Program-made: the position numbers and the translations under genes | Notes under the pieces: model-generated | Database searches by the model: none | What the model was told of the DNA's origin: nothing | Seen by the model: the letters and a program-made list of their open reading frames with translations, nothing else | Assembly: GCA_019915135.1 (NCBI GenBank) | Contig: JAHLMK010000004.1 | Coordinates: 2,356,001-2,420,000 of the forward strand | Reading direction: 5' to 3' | Length of the DNA stretch: 64,000 nucleotides | Origin: Strobilurus pachycystidiatus | Taxonomy: Eukaryota > Basidiomycota > Agaricomycetes > Agaricales > Physalacriaceae | Shown: one piece after another, positions 1-10,817 of the stretch | How the letters are laid out: each line of letters begins with the position of its first letter | How positions within the stretch are numbered: the stretch's first letter is position 1

Positions 1-643
1 GTATGGAGAATGCATGTTTGACGAGGTAAGAGACCAAGCCTAAGGGCGATCGTCGATCGGGCACCTTGCCTCTTGCCATCACCGCCCCGGTGTCTCACAC
101 AATTCTACCAGCCTCCTCTGCCCGCGTTTCAGTCGTAGGAGTGCGCATTCTCATTTTCTCCCTTCGAGCTCAAGGCCCAACACGTCATCGTTTACTCGCC
201 CAAAGACTCTCCGTTGATATCACGACGTTTGCGAGACGACTGGCCCTTGTTGGGGGCCGCTGTGCGACGCCCATGCGTCGGAGTCGCGTCAAAGGCAACC
301 GAGGAACTGGAGCTAAACTTTATGGCTCGTTGGTTGTGCATAGGGCGTATACGACAAACCGGTATCGACTTGGTCATCCACTTCTTCTTCGCCGTTATCC
401 TCGATATTCGTTCCCTTCGCGAAGACTGGAGCTTGTCTCATCAGAACGGGAAAAGCTGCAAGCTCCGCAAAGATGGCAACACACGGACCACACATCTGCT
501 GCACCGGGGAGCACCTCATTGCTGATCTTTGGTAATTAAAGTAGCCGACGGGCATTGCGTGGAAAGACGCTCTCACAGATGCCCTGTGGATGGCGTCTAT
601 AAGAACGGCAACGGCAATGCTTCGTAGCTTTCACTACCCCACC
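1..643. other. intergenic, no gene supported
   Basis: I see no convincing coding exon here. Short open frames exist on both strands, but none shows a recognisable motif or consistent splice structure. The last part is the 5' leader of the reductase gene that starts at 644. Confidence 0.5.
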
Positions 644-2004
644 ATGTCGAACTCTCTCGTTCTCGTCAGTGCACCCTTCATTCTATCATTTCTCGCTTAT
701 GCCTCAATGTGCACAGGTCACAGGAGCCTCTGGATTCGTCGCGTCCTATATCATCACTCTGCTCTTGAAGGAAGGTCACAGCGTTCGAGGGTCCGTACCA
801 TATCCAAGCCTTCAAATGTTTCGTTGCTGACGCCCTGGTAGAACTGTCCGCTCTGGCAAAATTGACTACCTCAAGGGTACCGCCATCAGCAAAAATCCCA
901 ACTTGAGTCTTGTCCCGGTCGATGACATTGCTACAGATGATCTAACCCCTGCCATGAAAGGTATGTCGATTTTGGTACCCTCCAGAAATGAGTACTCATG
1001 TTCCCGACAGATGTTACCGCAATCATCCACGTCGCGTCTCCCTTGGCTGGACAAGCAAGCCCCGAGGTCACCGTCTCTGTGGGTCGCATCTCAGAACGAA
1101 GACTTGAACACTTCTCACCGGTAGTCAGTCGGCCAAAAACGGCAACCTGAACGTTTTGAAGACTGCCGTCAACATGGGCATATCAAAGGTTGTCATTACG
1201 AGCAGCTTAGGCACGACTCTTGACCGTAAGTATTCGGATCGCTCGAAATGGAAGTGGAGTCTCATTCTCTTCGCAGCCGATATGGCCAAGGCATACGCCG
1301 GAGTAGTCATCACCGAGAAAGGTTGATATTTGTCTTTTCTCGAAGTGCTTATGTTGACTTTCCCTCAGACTGGGGCACGGTGACCGAAGAAGAGACTCTC
1401 AGTGGCGAGCACGACCCGCTTTGGATTTACATTGCCGCTAAGATCATCGCCGAAAAAGCTGCTTGGAAGTTTGCCGCCCAACATGCTTCCCTCGACTTGT
1501 CGACCAGTACGATGAACCATGCTTGTCTTCTTCTCACAAACTGAATGGTCTTTCATTGCAGTCAACCCTCCATTTATCTACGGTCCTCTCAACCCCGACT
1601 TTCCCGTTCCAGATCCCACCCGCCTCGGAGCGAACGTCCTGGTATACAGTCTCATCAACGGGGAACCCGGGCGTCCTCTTCCCATGCCGCTCACGCCACT
1701 GTACACTGACGTTCGTGATGTCGCCAAGGCGCATGTCCGCGCACTCAGCGTCCAGGGGAACAAGCGGTTCTTGATCTCGGGTGGACACTTCACTTGGAAG
1801 GAGGCGGCGGAGTACTTGAATAGGACGATGCCCGAGATAAAGGCGCGACTGCCGTCCACGGAGGGCGCGCCAGAGTTGCCTGGAAAAGTGTCTGAGACGG
1901 ATGTGAGCTCCGCGAGAGAGCTCTTGGGGCTCAATGAGTATATTCCATGGGAGCGGATGATTTTGGACACGGTTGAATCGTTGATTGGTGTCGAGGGTCA
2001 GTGA
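644..2004 (+). CDS. NAD(P)-dependent epimerase/reductase (dihydroflavonol-reductase/GRE2-like)
   Basis: Extended short-chain dehydrogenase that probably reduces a carbonyl with NADPH in the cytosol; the substrate cannot be told. Proposed exons are 644-664, 717-790, 842-960, 1011-1078, 1129-1225, 1277-1321, 1369-1506 and 1562-2004. They add up to 335 codons in one frame (334 aa), close to the family's usual length. The N-terminus reads MSNSLVLVTGASGF, the glycine-rich Rossmann loop, split by the first intron. Later come HVASPLAG, a TSSLGT-like strand, the catalytic YxxxK (YIAAK) at about residue 160, and NPPFIYGP. The C-terminal 147 residues are one exon. Introns are 47-55 bases. The exon 4/5 junction (donor gtgggt at 1079, acceptor at 1128) was chosen to keep the frame and is the least certain. 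Family assignment is secure; the GRE2 or flavonol label is only by resemblance. Confidence 0.85.
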
Positions 2005-2197
2005 CTGAGGTATATAATGACGCCAAGCTTCTAAATTCAGATGTTACACTGTCGATTACAACAAAGAAACTACCGTCAAGTAATGAAATGCTACATAACC
2101 CAATGTTCTATGTGCAAAGTAGAAAATGCAGACAGCACGAAGATATAAGTATCAAGGAAACACGTCATTCGACCAAGTCCTGATGCTTCGAGCAACC

Positions 2198-4808
2198 TCA
2201 TCCCGAACCACCCTCTGCCTCAACACTTACAATACCACTCAGACTCTCCGCCACCCCACGCAACTCGAACCTCGGGACGCCTAAGTAGTCCGCAACTTGC
2301 CTCGGGCAGTCGAACCCACACACCCTATGTATCTCCTCTAGGAACTCATGTCGGCGCACCATCCTCGACCTGGGCGTGCACACATGCGGGAAGATTGTCT
2401 CTGCCAGCGTATGCCTGACGCTGAGTCCGACCCCGAGAACGTTCAGCTGCGCCTGTGACAGCCTAGAAGCGCGTTGATCGTGTCCGAGGGTGATGAAGTA
2501 ATTCGTGGACGGGTCGGTCTCGAAAGCATTCGCGGGTGGGAGGTGTAGGTAGATCGTAGTGGGTGCAAGTTGATCAAGAGGTTTGGTACAGGAGACGTGG
2601 AGGACGCTGGCGGTTACGTCTATGTCAAGAAAGCCATGAGGACCATCGATGCAAACAACAAAAGCATGGTACTTACAAAGGAAAGTATCAGCCTCAGCTA
2701 CGTTGTGTGTCGAAGCAATCCAAGCAGCCTGAGAGAAATACGCGTAGAACACTTCTTTGAACGACTCATCCTCTAGCTGCGAGAGGATCGTGATGCTCTG
2801 AGTGTCCGGGTTTGCCAGATCAATGGTAAGTCTACAAGACATGATCAGTCGATGGAGTAATTCAGCCTCCCAGACACGTACCTAACCGAACCATCCGCGT
2901 ACGTTGTCATGGACTCGGCACTCAGAGCCGAGGGTGGCTTGAGAGCCCAAGACCGTTTCAGCCCCGAACAGTCGAGCGAGGCCAGCTGCTTCCAATCCTG
3001 CTTCGCGTACACCGCGACAGTCCCTCTCTCGAGATGTCCCGCGAGCTGAACGCTGACGGACGGCAGCCACATGACAAGGTTATAGTAGTCACGGAGATAG
3101 TTTCGTGCGATGGGATGAGCGGCGAGGTCCGTCGAGGATCTTTGGATGACAGGTGGGTCATGGAGGGTAGTGAGCGGGGTGCTCGTGTTGTAAACAAGGG
3201 GCGAGCGCCAGTCCTCGAGATGATCGATTGACTTGAAGTCCGTCAAGCACACATCACCGTGTTCATCAACGGAGAAAAATCCATGCTTCGGAAAAGACTT
3301 GATGTCAACATGAGTTTCTGCGACTGGAGGAAAGACATACGTGAAATGACTCGACCGTAAGGCCGTGCACGGAAGTTAGGAAATTGTGGACAAGCTAATG
3401 ACATATGAGTTGGCATTCAGGGTGAGACTCCAGATGGTCCACTCACTTCAAGTTCGTGGTTTCGAATCTGCACGAACTATTGAGCGATGACGCAATGATA
3501 CACGACAATGCAACTCACAGCACTAGTACGTAGCCTGATCTCTCCCATGACGGACGGCTGTGACTGGGTGATCAAGTTCTCCAGCAGGAAAAGCTCTAGA
3601 TGGATGGTCAAACATCAGTCCGAGGCAAATCGAAGCAAATGGTACTCACTTCTATCGAACGCTACTGCCAGCATTGTGTCCGATTCACAGACGCCGTAAA
3701 GTTGAGCCAGGCTGTTGAGACCGCGAGAAACGAGTCTGAGCAGCGCCAAATCGCGTTCGTAGTCCTTGAATAAGCAGCGTCAATTAACGAGTACAGCAGG
3801 ATCAACGGTAGCACTAACATCCCGATGACGGTAGATACGAACTGTCCGCGCCTTGGAAGAGTCACCGACGTGGGCTAGGTAAGAACGAGCTGGAGGCTCG
3901 TGGGGCCCCGAGACTGGGACCATTTGACTCTTGAGAGCCGGTAGCTCCTCGCCTATTTCGATGTCGTCTTCGGTGATGTGGCGGATCTGTATGAGTTATT
4001 AGAGACGACTCTCGCTATCAAGACAGACAACTGTAGGACCTACATGGTCGTCGTAGACGTTGTCTGGTAGGACTTGACTGCTAGGGAGAGAATGGCCCGA
4101 GGTATTGACATTCGGTCGGTCAAGCACCACTTCAAGACGAGACTGCGCATCGAAGCCGAATGTCCGTTCGAACGGAGCGGCGATCTCTAGACTTGTGGAG
4201 TCTTCCTTTGCACTAATGAATAGTCGATCAAGCTCGTCGACGATGGTCTAGAATAGATAAGGCTATGCTTTCCACGTCAAAGGAGAGGCGCCACAGACCT
4301 TGAGCGTAACCCGGAAGTCCTTGAGGTGAATGTTACATTCGGTACGACATGCTGGCTCTTCAGAAGACTCTTCAATCTCCGATGATGATATGTGTCGTTG
4401 AACTCGTTGCATTTGCCTATAGAAGTTCAGCGTCAGCGCCACATTGGGGCAAGATCCGATGGATATGCGTACTCTTTGAGTTTTGCGCACGCGTCGATGA
4501 ACGCCCTACGCTGGACATGCGGCAAATCTTCGGCGTCCAGAAGCGAAGTATGCGCCACATCAACGAAGTTGAGTACGCGTTTGAGGCTTGCCTCGGCCTG
4601 TGCAGTGTTCTACTGGGTGAGTACATGCTGATCCCCATCGTCAAGAAGAACCCACCTCGACCATTTCGAGAAGGGTGACGATTGTCCCATGAGTGCCTTG
4701 CGAACCAATTTCTGAAGACGGGAGAGCGTCGCCGCTGTGGACCGGGACGGTGCTGTGACGTGCTTGCTGCGCAGGATAAGCGCCACATGCTGGAGTGTCG
4801 GAAGACAT
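2198..4808 (-). CDS. many-exon hypothetical protein, possibly a degenerate protein kinase
   Basis: Not recognised as a named family. Coding runs can be followed on the minus strand from an ATG at 4808 (MSSDTPACGAYP) to a stop at 2198, joined by about ten short introns. One clear junction is 2882/2834, which joins ...DGSVR to LTIDLANPDTQ and removes gtacgt..ttgtag. The middle holds kinase-like pieces: ARTVRIYRHR followed by a YERDLALLRLVSRGLNSL helix and a GVCESD turn (3670-3870), and later FFSVDEHGDVCLTDF (3235-3280), which resembles the strand before a DFG loop. No HRD motif or VAIK lysine was found, so if it is a kinase fold it is probably inactive. The last 215 residues form one exon with no motif I know. 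Several exon borders between 3340 and 4100 are uncertain. The two kinase-like genes downstream make a kinase origin more plausible but do not prove it. Confidence 0.5.
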
Positions 4809-5301
4809 GGTGGAAGTGAGTAGAGGGCACAAATGATCGTAGCCACTATTATATTGTGAGGCGATTGATGCCGTAAGGCATGGACAGTCCTTTGATCTGC
4901 ACCGATTTCGAACAGCCTTTGACTGACTCGGAAGAGCCAGTGTTCATGACTCTGACAGTACCACGCCGCTGAACGCGTCTGCGAATGACGAATCCCGCCT
5001 CCCGAGCTTGATGACAAGGAAGATGTGCTCCAGAGCCATTCCGAAACACAATTCTGGAACATGAATGTTGCTATCCAGACAGGATCTTCTATTGAACAAA
5101 AGAGGTGACACTTCCTGGAGTCGTGGCTGAAGGGTGGCCGGTCTAGAAGACGGAGGCCGACGCGGTTTAGTACGAGGTGGACTTCATATAGGTCGATGAA
5201 TGCGGTTTTCATGGCTAAGCCGTGCACGCCAGCAATGCGAAGTTGAATGTTAGATCGCATAGGGTTCTATGGAGAATATAGCGGAGAATGCGGAGTGATT
5301 T

Positions 5302-5560
5302 GACGACTGTGTCGTCGTCAGAAGATGTCGCTTCCGAGTTGCATATGCGCACCAATTCCCAAAATTCAAAACCCTCTTCTCCGAGAGTATGTGAGCTATC
5401 ATGTCTGCAAGCACAAACACAAGTTTCTGAGGCTGGACAGCGGTTCGGCGACGGCACGGCGCGTGGACTGTCCCAGGACGACGAAGAGGGAAAGAGGGAA
5501 AGCCCCGATCGGGACTTTCCGCTCTCTGCTTCGTGCAATCGTCATCGGCAGATGCACTCT
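5302..5560 (+). repeat. dispersed repeat R1, copy A (partial)
   Basis: This stretch lies between the 2.2-4.8 kb gene and the first kinase-like gene. It matches the first part of copy C at 15042 almost base for base at its start (acgactgtgtc.tcgtcag then aagatgtcgcttcc). Similarity then drifts to the shared gatcgg..ttccg block and a cttcgtgc..tcgtcatc end. It appears non-coding. The rest of 4809-5732 shows nothing else I can name. Confidence 0.65.
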
Positions 5561-5732
5561 GAATGCAGTACGCCTCAGCGATGTTCACCAATTCGACAAC
5601 ACATTGTAACAATCTAGTGACTGGGAAGTTCCGGTACGGGTAGAGCGTGCCATTGCTACCGTCTCAACAACTCAGTGACGAGCGTCGGATATGTCCCTAT
5701 TCTAGATACATATCGATACTGTTTACGACACA

Positions 5733-7084
5733 CTACACAGGATGGGCTGCGATATATCGAGACATGGAGAAATAAAGCTCCTGTTTCAACCATTGCTCGC
5801 TATTTGAGGAGACAAGGGAATCCAGTGCTGCCAGTGCAGCGTTTAAGGTCATCCGTTTACCGCAATGAGGATGCATCAAACCGTCCAGGATAACCTCGAT
5901 TTCCTCTACATCTGACTTGTTGTAGTTCTGGATAGATTGCATCAGTGAACGTCAGTCCTCAGAGTAACGACGTACCAGGGTGACCTCGTAGAGCGTTTTA
6001 CCAATATTATAGATGTCCAACATGTATGGGTTAACGTAGAGATTGTTCAACTCTGGGGCAGTGTGCCACTGCGAGCGAATGCTCTTGGAGGTGACTGCAA
6101 CATGGTCGATGATCCCGGGCCAGTATTGGGCCGTCTCAAAATCCACGATATAATACGCCACCGGTGCCACCGTACACCGTGGCAGTGCCTGTAGTTCCGT
6201 GCCCATTCCATCACTGCTGAAAAGTGTCGCAAAATGGAACCCATTGGGATATATCTTTTGGGGATCCATCAAGATGTTGAATGGGCCAATATCGCTGGTG
6301 CCAAATGATGTCAAGCTCGAATGAATCTCGACGAACAATGCGTACCCGTGTGCAATGTTCCGGCCATGAAGAAATTTGACGCCCTTAAGAAGAGTGAAAC
6401 TCTGCAAGTGCATTGTGAGGAGCTAAAATCTGACCTCGACGACTTGACGAAGGCAGTCTATGATTTCCCAGCGACAGTGAAAGATGGGCGAGACAAATAT
6501 ATGCAGGAGCGGTAACACCATCAAAACCAAGTTCTCGTCATCGGCAACAGGAAGAACGCCAAGAAGAGGAATGGTGTGGTTCTCTGCGACGCTATTTTGG
6601 GGGGAGGAAAGTTCTCGGAGCATCCTGAGTTCCACAGAGTCTCGCGTCGTTCGCTTCAGTGCGACTCGAACACCATCAGAAATTCGGGTGGCGTCGAGTA
6701 CTTTGCGAATGATCTAAAATCAAGTAAGAGAGGGCATTCAGTTCGAATATCCGGGCTTGCCGAGTTCACATGCCAATCTTCAAAGTTCTGGATAGGTTCG
6801 GAGCTCTTGCTACCGTCTGGTAAGATCCAAGATGGATTCCAATCTGGGTGATACCGCGGTCGAAGAGCATATCCCAGCCGTTCTAGATGAGGCTTCTGTT
6901 GAACCCAGAAGAGTTCCCCGGCGTCTCTCTGCTCAGGAAACATGAGGTGGATTGATTGTGGCTGTTGTTGTTCAAGTTTGCTTCTCACGCGGACATGTGA
7001 GCCTGAGTCTCCCCGAACCTGGTGAACCTGACGTTCCTGTGGGTCCATGTCGGCATCATTGGTCCTTGGATCAGAGTCCGTCAC
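5733..7084 (-). CDS. agaricomycete kinase-like protein, copy 1
   Basis: Serine/threonine kinase-fold protein of a family expanded in agaricomycetes; partner and substrate unknown. Proposed exons are 7084-6770, 6713-6435, 6383-6346, 6294-5976 and 5927-5733, which sum to 382 codons (381 aa) in frame. The N-terminal 105 residues include ELFWVQQKPHLERLGYALRP and RYHPDWNPSW, typical of this family before the kinase core. The core shows DATRISDGVRVALK (beta-3 lysine, about K125), a GVKFLHGRNIAHGD catalytic loop in which HRD is HGD (Asp about 212), then FNILMD, and YYIVDFETA where DFG is DFE (Asp about 262). It continues with SIRSQWHTAPEL, an APE-like end of the activation loop, and a short C-lobe. 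Lys and both Asp are kept, so activity cannot be excluded, but Arg-to-Gly and Gly-to-Glu are unusual. It is paralogous to 10818-12210. Confidence 0.75.
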
Positions 7085-7365
7085 ACCAGATATTCCGAAT
7101 CCTTGAATTTCTAGGTATGTAAGTACAAACGACCACAGTATTCCAAAGAGAAATCAGTCTATAACGACAGAAACTCCCCCCGCGAAGAGAGGTCCATCCA
7201 TTACCTTCAACTTGACAACGCAATCACCGCCCAAGGCGCACTAGCCACTGCGCATGTACAGCACCGTACTAGCCTCGAGCTCACTGGAGTGACTCACCGC
7301 ACATATCGCGTACGCGCCCAAGTTACGAATCCGAGCCTCTCAGAAGGCGCATTCTGTCGATGAGT
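7085..7365. other. intergenic, nothing seen
   Basis: This is upstream of the first kinase-like gene. No motif or repeat was identified before the R1 copy begins at about 7366. Confidence 0.4.
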
Positions 7366-7975
7366 CGATCGGACAACGATTGGAGGGAAGTCCGATCGGG
7401 ACTTCCCGCTCCTGCCGCTCTTAGCTTCGTGCCATCGTCATCGCCGACATCTGCCCGCACGAATTCGACACCTCGACACCGAATCTGTCCACTCTCATGC
7501 CTTGCCATTTTCCATGACGCGTTTTTCTCTTCTATGGTGGTGGCCTACGCCATCGCTTCGCCTCTATGCCAGCAGCCAGCGTGCCAGACGACGAAGAACT
7601 GGGCAATCAAATACCGTCAAGACGCGCCTAGTCTTTTCGCGCGCTCGTCGACGTCGAAGCCACGGCCTGTAGGCGGCCACACTGAAGGAAAAACGCAGGT
7701 TGTGGGATACATAGGTGAGCCAGGCTGCTGTAGACAGTTCGTTATCTAAAAGAATCCTCTGTGCAGAACTAGAATATTAGTGCCCTTGTACCGGTAATTT
7801 TCTAATCGGAACACGCTCTCGTGCTACGCGTCGTGTCTATGTGCCGTGACATCCAGCCTCAGCAAGGACGAAATCCGAATAGGGTCTTTCCTGTGGTCGT
7901 ATCTGCGCTATGGCTCCTCTCCGCTGGTACTTAAGACGCACCCATAGCCCCTTCCCATCCTCACTCTTTTCCCCT
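7366..7975 (+). repeat. dispersed repeat R1, copy B
   Basis: It aligns by eye with 15200-15830. Shared blocks, in order, are a gatcgggacttcccgctc-type block, cgcgcctagtct then cgtcgacgt.gaagccacggcctgta, cacactgaagg.aaaa, gagccaggctg, tgacatccagc, agggtctttcct and atggctcctctcc, ending in a ctcaccct-type tract. It ends about 45 bases before the ATG at 8022 and may supply that gene's promoter. No coding function is proposed, although frames are open in places. Confidence 0.7.
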
Positions 7976-8021
7976 TGAACCACCACCTTCACACAACCCC
8001 TATCGCCACACCATCTCTATC

Positions 8022-8336
8022 ATGCCTTTCACCAACATCACCAACACCCAAACCATCTCTCGCAAACAAAGCATCCACGGCAAATCAACCGCAGCGAAGG
8101 CTCACAAGACGCGCATTCAAGCCAAGCAAGCTCGTCTACGCATCGCTGCATGGGCGCAGAGCCGTGCGGAGAAGCTCAAAATCGACGCGGATAGACAAGA
8201 GGCGCTTGAACTCCTGGAGGGGAAGCGCCAGCGCCCCACTGGCACTTCCGGGTGTGGGACATTCATGCAGTTCAAGCTCCTCTTGGCCATCCGCGCGAAC
8301 GAGGCGGAGGAGTACGAGGTGGTCGACTGGGCTTGA
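8022..8336 (+). CDS. small basic hypothetical protein (104 aa)
   Basis: A single-exon ORF starts at the first ATG after the R1 repeat, in a fair fungal start context (tctatcATGCC). The product begins MPFTNITNTQTISRKQSIHG, is rich in Lys, Arg, Ala and Gln, and has a likely helical stretch (about residues 30-75, AHKTRIQAKQARLRIAAWAQ and on) with possible coiled-coil character. It ends EYEVVDWA. There is no signal peptide, membrane segment or known domain. Its 3' side merges at once into a tandem repeat. Function unknown; it could be a lineage-specific orphan or a chance ORF, but composition and position favour a gene. Confidence 0.45.
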   Translation: MPFTNITNTQTISRKQSIHGKSTAAKAHKTRIQAKQARLRIAAWAQSRAEKLKIDADRQEALELLEGKRQRPTGTSGCGTFMQFKLLLAIRANEAEEYEVVDWA

Positions 8337-8337
8337 G

Positions 8338-8950
8338 GCGTCTCGGGATGTTTACCCTAGATGGGTTTTGAATCCGTCTGGCGAGAATGGCGTACTCGAG
8401 ATTAGCTCCAGTCCAGTCGACGGAAGACGCATTACCCCTCCTTCGACGCGCTTGCTGACGCCCCTTTTCCAGATCTTTTGATGTATTGGCCTTCGCTGAA
8501 CGCGGAGGCGTAGCTAACCTCTTGCGGACAGTAGTGGGCGGTTCTTTGGGTACTGGGGGATCATATCTTTTTCGCAATTTGGGATCGGGGGGCGCACTAC
8601 CTTTTTTCGAGCTGGAGCAATGCTCGGGGATCAACTGGCGGACGCCGAGGCATGAGCGTCTCGGGATGGCTGCCCTAGATGGACTTCGGATCCGTCTGGC
8701 GAGAATGGCGTCTTGGAGATTACCTCGCGTTCAGTCGACGGAGGAGGTGGTACCTTCCGACGCGCTCGCTGACGCCTTTTCCGGGTCGGTTGTGTCATAA
8801 TTCTGGCCTTGTGCGATGCGGAGGTGTGGCTAACCTCTCGCGGACGGTGCTTTGGGTACTGGGGGATCAACGCTTTCGTAATTTGGGATCTGGGGGCTTA
8901 CTCCCTTCTCTCGAGCTGTTTTGTAGTACAGAGGGCCAGTGGGTGTTGTT
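8338..8950 (+). repeat. tandem repeat, period about 318 bases, two copies
   Basis: Copy 1 begins at 8338 and copy 2 at 8656, both with gcgtctcgggatg. Both contain ccctagatgg, atccgtctggcgagaatggcgt, cagtcgacgga, gacgcgct.gctgacgcc, ggaggcgtagctaacctct or its variant, and tttgggtactgggggatca. Divergence is clear but the order is fully collinear. A weaker third remnant may continue to about 9190. It starts directly after the stop codon at 8336 and has no consistent coding frame. Confidence 0.75.
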
Positions 8951-8999
8951 GCGGAGGAGGAGGCGGTAGATGTATCCGTTGGTGGAGAAGCCGCTGTAG

Positions 9000-10817
9000 T
9001 TGGGCTCTGGCCCGAGGAGGTTCGGCGATCTTGCATACTGGCGGGCGCCGAGGCGTCTGTGGCATCATTCACACAACCTTTCGAGTCAGAGACCTATTGG
9101 GGACTCCGGGAACTGGCAGGCCCTACGGTGTCTGTGGCACTTTCGGCTTCTTTTGAGCTGAACAAATATATGGGATCTGGGGGAAACATTACGCTACGGC
9201 GGTGAGATATTCGGGTTTTCGAGACTCTCCCTCCGAGGTGGGGAGGACATTTGTGAGCTGAAGAAGCATGTACTTTCCGGGGGTGCAATGCTATGGCGTA
9301 CCTAGACACTTGTCCACACGCTGCTGTAGAAGCCTTGGCGCGATGGCAAGGGTCGGAACGATGTCAGCGTGTGTTCATTTGCACGCCCCGTTTTCGCTGA
9401 TCGTTCTACAGCAGTGATACTACACAGCTCTTATTACCCTACGCGGGTGGCAGGCTGGTTTGGACTGTCCTATTATATCTCAGGGATGAAGCTGAGTCGT
9501 TGGACCAGAGAAGATTTGATCTCCATCCAGTTCGGCGGAGACAATAAGTACGTGTTTCCCGTGCGTACTGCTGTTGAAGATCCTCGTGTTATGATGGACA
9601 TCGACAAACGGTGCGTACTAACTAGTCCCCCTTGGGCGAGGATGTTTATCATCTGTCTTCTGTCTTACGGCTCAGAGTAAGTACTCGGCGCAAGTCTTAA
9701 CAACGTGTCGGCCACGCACGATGGAACCAGTATGATCACGGTAAGCGCTCGAGTTCGGCAGGATCTGCCCGTACTTTCTTCGTCGTAGGCCGCAAGACGT
9801 TGTGGGAGTCTGTAGCTGCATATCTACCCCATGCTTCAACGGTTGTATGACGGACCATGGTGCAACTTTGAACCTGCAAGCACCGTTAAGGATCTACAAC
9901 CCCATTAATTGCCGATGGCGGTGTTGAAGGTTCGAAGTTCTTATCAGAATCCCTGCCCCATCGATATCCCGCTCAATTGTGCACCATCTAGCAATTAGAA
10001 GCCAAGGGCGTCGAGACATCAGCGAGACGCCCGATTGATGATTGACAAGCTCTCGAATCACTCCCTGCTCCATATCCATCAAAACCGCAGATGTCAAGCT
10101 GGGAGCATCTAGGACGCTGATCCTACACTGCGTAACATGTCAGAACGAATGCAATCAACCGGGGAGAGTGCGAACGAATGTGGTGACTGGTCCACCGTGA
10201 TGTGCCAGTGTTCTCATGGATCGTCAACAAAACTTGTCTCCGCTCGATTAGCATGCGGCAAACGTGAAAGTAAACACGTTCCATAGACATAGAACGTCCG
10301 GTGTCTTGTTGCCTTCCACGGTCACCAGGGTTCCGCAATCGAGGTAGTAGGGAGTCACTCGCGATCGGATCAACTGTGATCGTCGCACAACAACATCACG
10401 ACTCATGAGATGATCGAATGCCACTGGCTCCGGAAAGCTGTGAGCTCCTGCCTAAAGCAACGTGTCTACAGCACAGTACACAGTGCTCCAGAAACTCACA
10501 TCGTGCCTCAGATCTTAGGTAATAGGACTGCACATGTGCTTGCGCCTCGCCAAAGTGATGAACGGATCTCATACTATTCCTGACTGGGACTTTTTCACCG
10601 TCCGTTTACTGTACCAGACTTTGGTGAGCGCTTGTGGAGTACTGTTTATACCCTACGAGATCAAGTAAATCCATTCCCACACTCACATACTCCAAGATTT
10701 GATGTGCATTGACAATAATCATGTCTCGACAGTCCGGATTCAACTGTTCTGAAAGTCGGGTCGGTTCACCCGCGGCTCCCAGTCGATTCAAGATAATATA
10801 TTGTTTACAACATGGAA
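9000..10817. other. long non-coding stretch, no gene supported
   Basis: Only one frame looks at all protein-like, at 9369-9680 (+), with YYISGMKLSRWTREDLISIQ and KYVFPVRTAVEDPRV. It has no clear partner exons and I cannot name it. The remainder to 10817 shows no repeat, RNA gene or motif that I can support. Confidence 0.35.

Noticed and set aside
8338..9190. CRISPR-like or satellite array
   Set aside because: The units are over 300 bases, diverged, and only two or three in number; nothing else fits a CRISPR and the host appears to be a fungus.
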